Made by a program: the position numbers and the translations under genes
Notes under the pieces: generated by a model
Told to the model about the DNA's origin: nothing
What the model saw: only the letters and a program-made list of their open reading frames with translations
Database searches by the model: none
Shown: in pieces, positions 62,629 to 64,000 of the stretch
Position numbering within the stretch: position 1 is the stretch's first letter
Layout of the letters: each line of letters begins with the position of its first letter
NCBI GenBank assembly: GCA_902606835.1
Contig: CACLHW010000001.1
Coordinates: 1-64,000 of the forward strand
DNA from: an uncultured Pelagibacteraceae bacterium
GTDB lineage: Bacteria; Pseudomonadota; Alphaproteobacteria; Pelagibacterales; Pelagibacteraceae
Direction: 5' to 3'
Length of the DNA: 64,000 nt

Positions 62629-64000
62629 AAAAAATTTTGGCACTTGTAGTTCTGGGTTTGCTTTTCAGTGGAAAAGCCTATGCCGCTGATTGTAATCAAG
62701 CATCAGGAGATATTACTGGAACTGAAGGCAGTCCAGATACTACGCTATATGTTTGTGAAGATGACGATGTATTTGTTCTTGACGAAGGTGTTCACACCAC
62801 AGCCAGTACAATTCGTGTTAACCTAAGCACAAACAATGCTCAAAATGTTACAATAACTAACTCAGGAACAATTAGAAGGACTGGAGACAATAGTGGTGTT
62901 ATTTTAGGGGCAGGTTCTGACACAGTTACAGTTACCAACAACAGCACAGGTACAATTCAAGGCAAGGACCAGGGAATATTTATAAACACAGGAAGCAATT
63001 GGACAATAGATAACTCAGGAACTATTTATGGTGTAGATGCGAAAGGATTTAATATTAAAGGTGGAGACAATACAAAAATTACCAATCAATCAGGTGCTAC
63101 AATTAAAACTGATGGCGCTAACGGAATATTAATATGGGGCACTGACTCTAATGATGGGGAAAATACAGAAATACATAACTATGGAACCATCTCTGCGAAC
63201 ACTAGCACAATCAAAGCTGGAGATTATTCAGACGGAACTACGATAACCAATTATAGCGGCGGAATTATTCAAGCCACTAAAACTACAGGCTCAACAGCGG
63301 CAGTACAGATTGACGGCGACAATACAACAATCACTAACAAAGGAACCATAACTGCTAGCGGCACACAACACTCAATCGAAGTTAAAAACGGAACAACAGG
63401 CACAAAAATTTATGTTGATGGCGCTCCAACATTTACAGGAGAAGTTGATTTTAATAACGCAGCTGCAAATACCACAATGTATTTGGGATGTAGCATGACA
63501 CAAGACACAACTATAGAAATTCATAACAAACCTAGTCTAAACATTACTAATAATCTTTGTGGAAATGATACTTATACAATACAAGATAGTTCCCAAGTAG
63601 CTGATGTAGATAATTCTGAAACAAATGGATACTTAGTCATTGATGAAGGTCTCGAAGTTGTAAGCAATAATGCAAAATATAGAAGTGAAAATGTTGCAAC
63701 AAAATTGAAAGGTTTATTCAGTGCTGCAAACTACATTGATGGAGTTGAACCAGAAGATAAGTTCTTTAGAGTATTTTACAGCAGCGTAAAAAGAGAAAAT
63801 ATGTATAAGGGCAGCATGAAGGGTGTTGTGGGACAATTGAGTCCAATTAACTGGGGAAATATAACGAGTAATATCTTTTTAGGTTACAGCAAACATCATG
63901 GTGATTTTGATAACGGAGAATTTTTAGGGGGAGGAAATTATGCTTTAGGACTAAAGAACGTTTTTACAAAAAATGGATTAAAAGTATCTTTCTCACCCAT
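62625..64000 (+). CDS. Autotransporter protein, 3' end beyond window
   Basis: About 458 residues are visible with no stop. A signal peptide ends in KAYAAD near residue 21. The passenger (about 60-300) is a low-complexity beta-helix type with repeated blocks like TITNSGTI, WTIDNSGTI, KITNQSGATI and TITNKGTI, spaced roughly 25-30 residues, rich in Thr, Asn and Gly. From about 370 the sequence changes to RVFYSSVKRENMYKG and then GNITSNIFLGYSKHHGDFDNGE, the beginning of an autotransporter beta-barrel. Base composition is visibly more GC than in its neighbours. The ATG overlaps the preceding stop (ATGA). Function may be adhesion or surface shielding; unknown. Confidence 0.88.
   Translation, partial: MKKILALVVLGLLFSGKAYAADCNQASGDITGTEGSPDTTLYVCEDDDVFVLDEGVHTTASTIRVNLSTNNAQNVTITNSGTIRRTGDNSGVILGAGSDTVTVTNNSTGTIQGKDQGIFINTGSNWTIDNSGTIYGVDAKGFNIKGGDNTKITNQSGATIKTDGANGILIWGTDSNDGENTEIHNYGTISANTSTIKAGDYSDGTTITNYSGGIIQATKTTGSTAAVQIDGDNTTITNKGTITASGTQHSIEVKNGTTGTKIYVDGAPTFTGEVDFNNAAANTTMYLGCSMTQDTTIEIHNKPSLNITNNLCGNDTYTIQDSSQVADVDNSETNGYLVIDEGLEVVSNNAKYRSENVATKLKGLFSAANYIDGVEPEDKFFRVFYSSVKRENMYKGSMKGVVGQLSPINWGNITSNIFLGYSKHHGDFDNGEFLGGGNYALGLKNVFTKNGLKVSFSP

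Overview
The window is AT-rich, tightly packed DNA from a streamlined free-living alphaproteobacterium, most like the marine SAR11/Pelagibacterales group. The evidence is the low GC content with long A/T runs, four-base ATGA gene overlaps, convergent genes whose stop codons abut or overlap, a near absence of intergenic DNA, and alphaproteobacterial content such as carAB / YqeY / dnaG / rpoD, an ELM1-family protein, a twin-TM small protein and rnpB beside the division cluster. There is no rRNA, CRISPR, insertion sequence, integrase or phage gene.

Layout. 1-7.5 kb: end of an SDR gene, uvrB, an aspartate-type aminotransferase, trxB, guaC, then an ELM1-family protein and a 2OG-Fe(II) oxygenase. 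7.5-16.3 kb: carB and carA on the minus strand, diverging through a palindromic promoter region from yqeY-dnaG-rpoD. 16.3-22.0 kb: a surface-glycan island with four to five glycosyltransferases, a sulfotransferase and a small helical protein, on both strands around a tRNA-Ile(CAU) gene. 22.0-24.7 kb: mlaC and mlaA, an AmpD-like amidase and RNase P RNA. 24.8-44.9 kb: a nearly complete division and cell-wall (dcw) cluster behind one good sigma-70-type promoter: mraZ, ftsZ, rsmH, an ftsL-like gene, ftsI, a murE-murF fusion, mraY, murD, ftsW, murG, murC, murB, ddl, ftsQ, ftsA, lpxC, bamD, followed by ligA. 46.9-53.9 kb: an M24 peptidase, uvrD, an AsmA-like protein, fumC and a twin-TM protein. 53.9-61.6 kb: a probable acyl-CoA/organic-acid catabolic group (crotonase-like, CoA-binding, TPP enzyme, acyl-CoA synthetase, glutaryl-CoA dehydrogenase-like, GNAT). 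61.7-64 kb: a BtuF-like binding protein overlapping a large autotransporter that runs off the window.

The main oddity is that five genes (carB, a glycosyltransferase, ftsI, murE, mraY) are each broken by exactly one extra base that can be placed in an A/T homopolymer of 7-9 bases, while the protein continues intact in the next frame. This is either systematic homopolymer sequencing error or tolerated poly(A) frameshifting rescued by slippage, as described in some AT-rich endosymbionts; the sequence alone cannot decide. Other points worth attention are ftsZ moved to the front of the dcw cluster between mraZ and rsmH, the murE-murF fusion with no internal start codon, substituted active-site or ligand residues in the glutaryl-CoA dehydrogenase-like, crotonase-like and primase proteins, and the glycan/sulfotransferase island. 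I did not find a clearly new multi-gene system; the candidates are listed with their limits.
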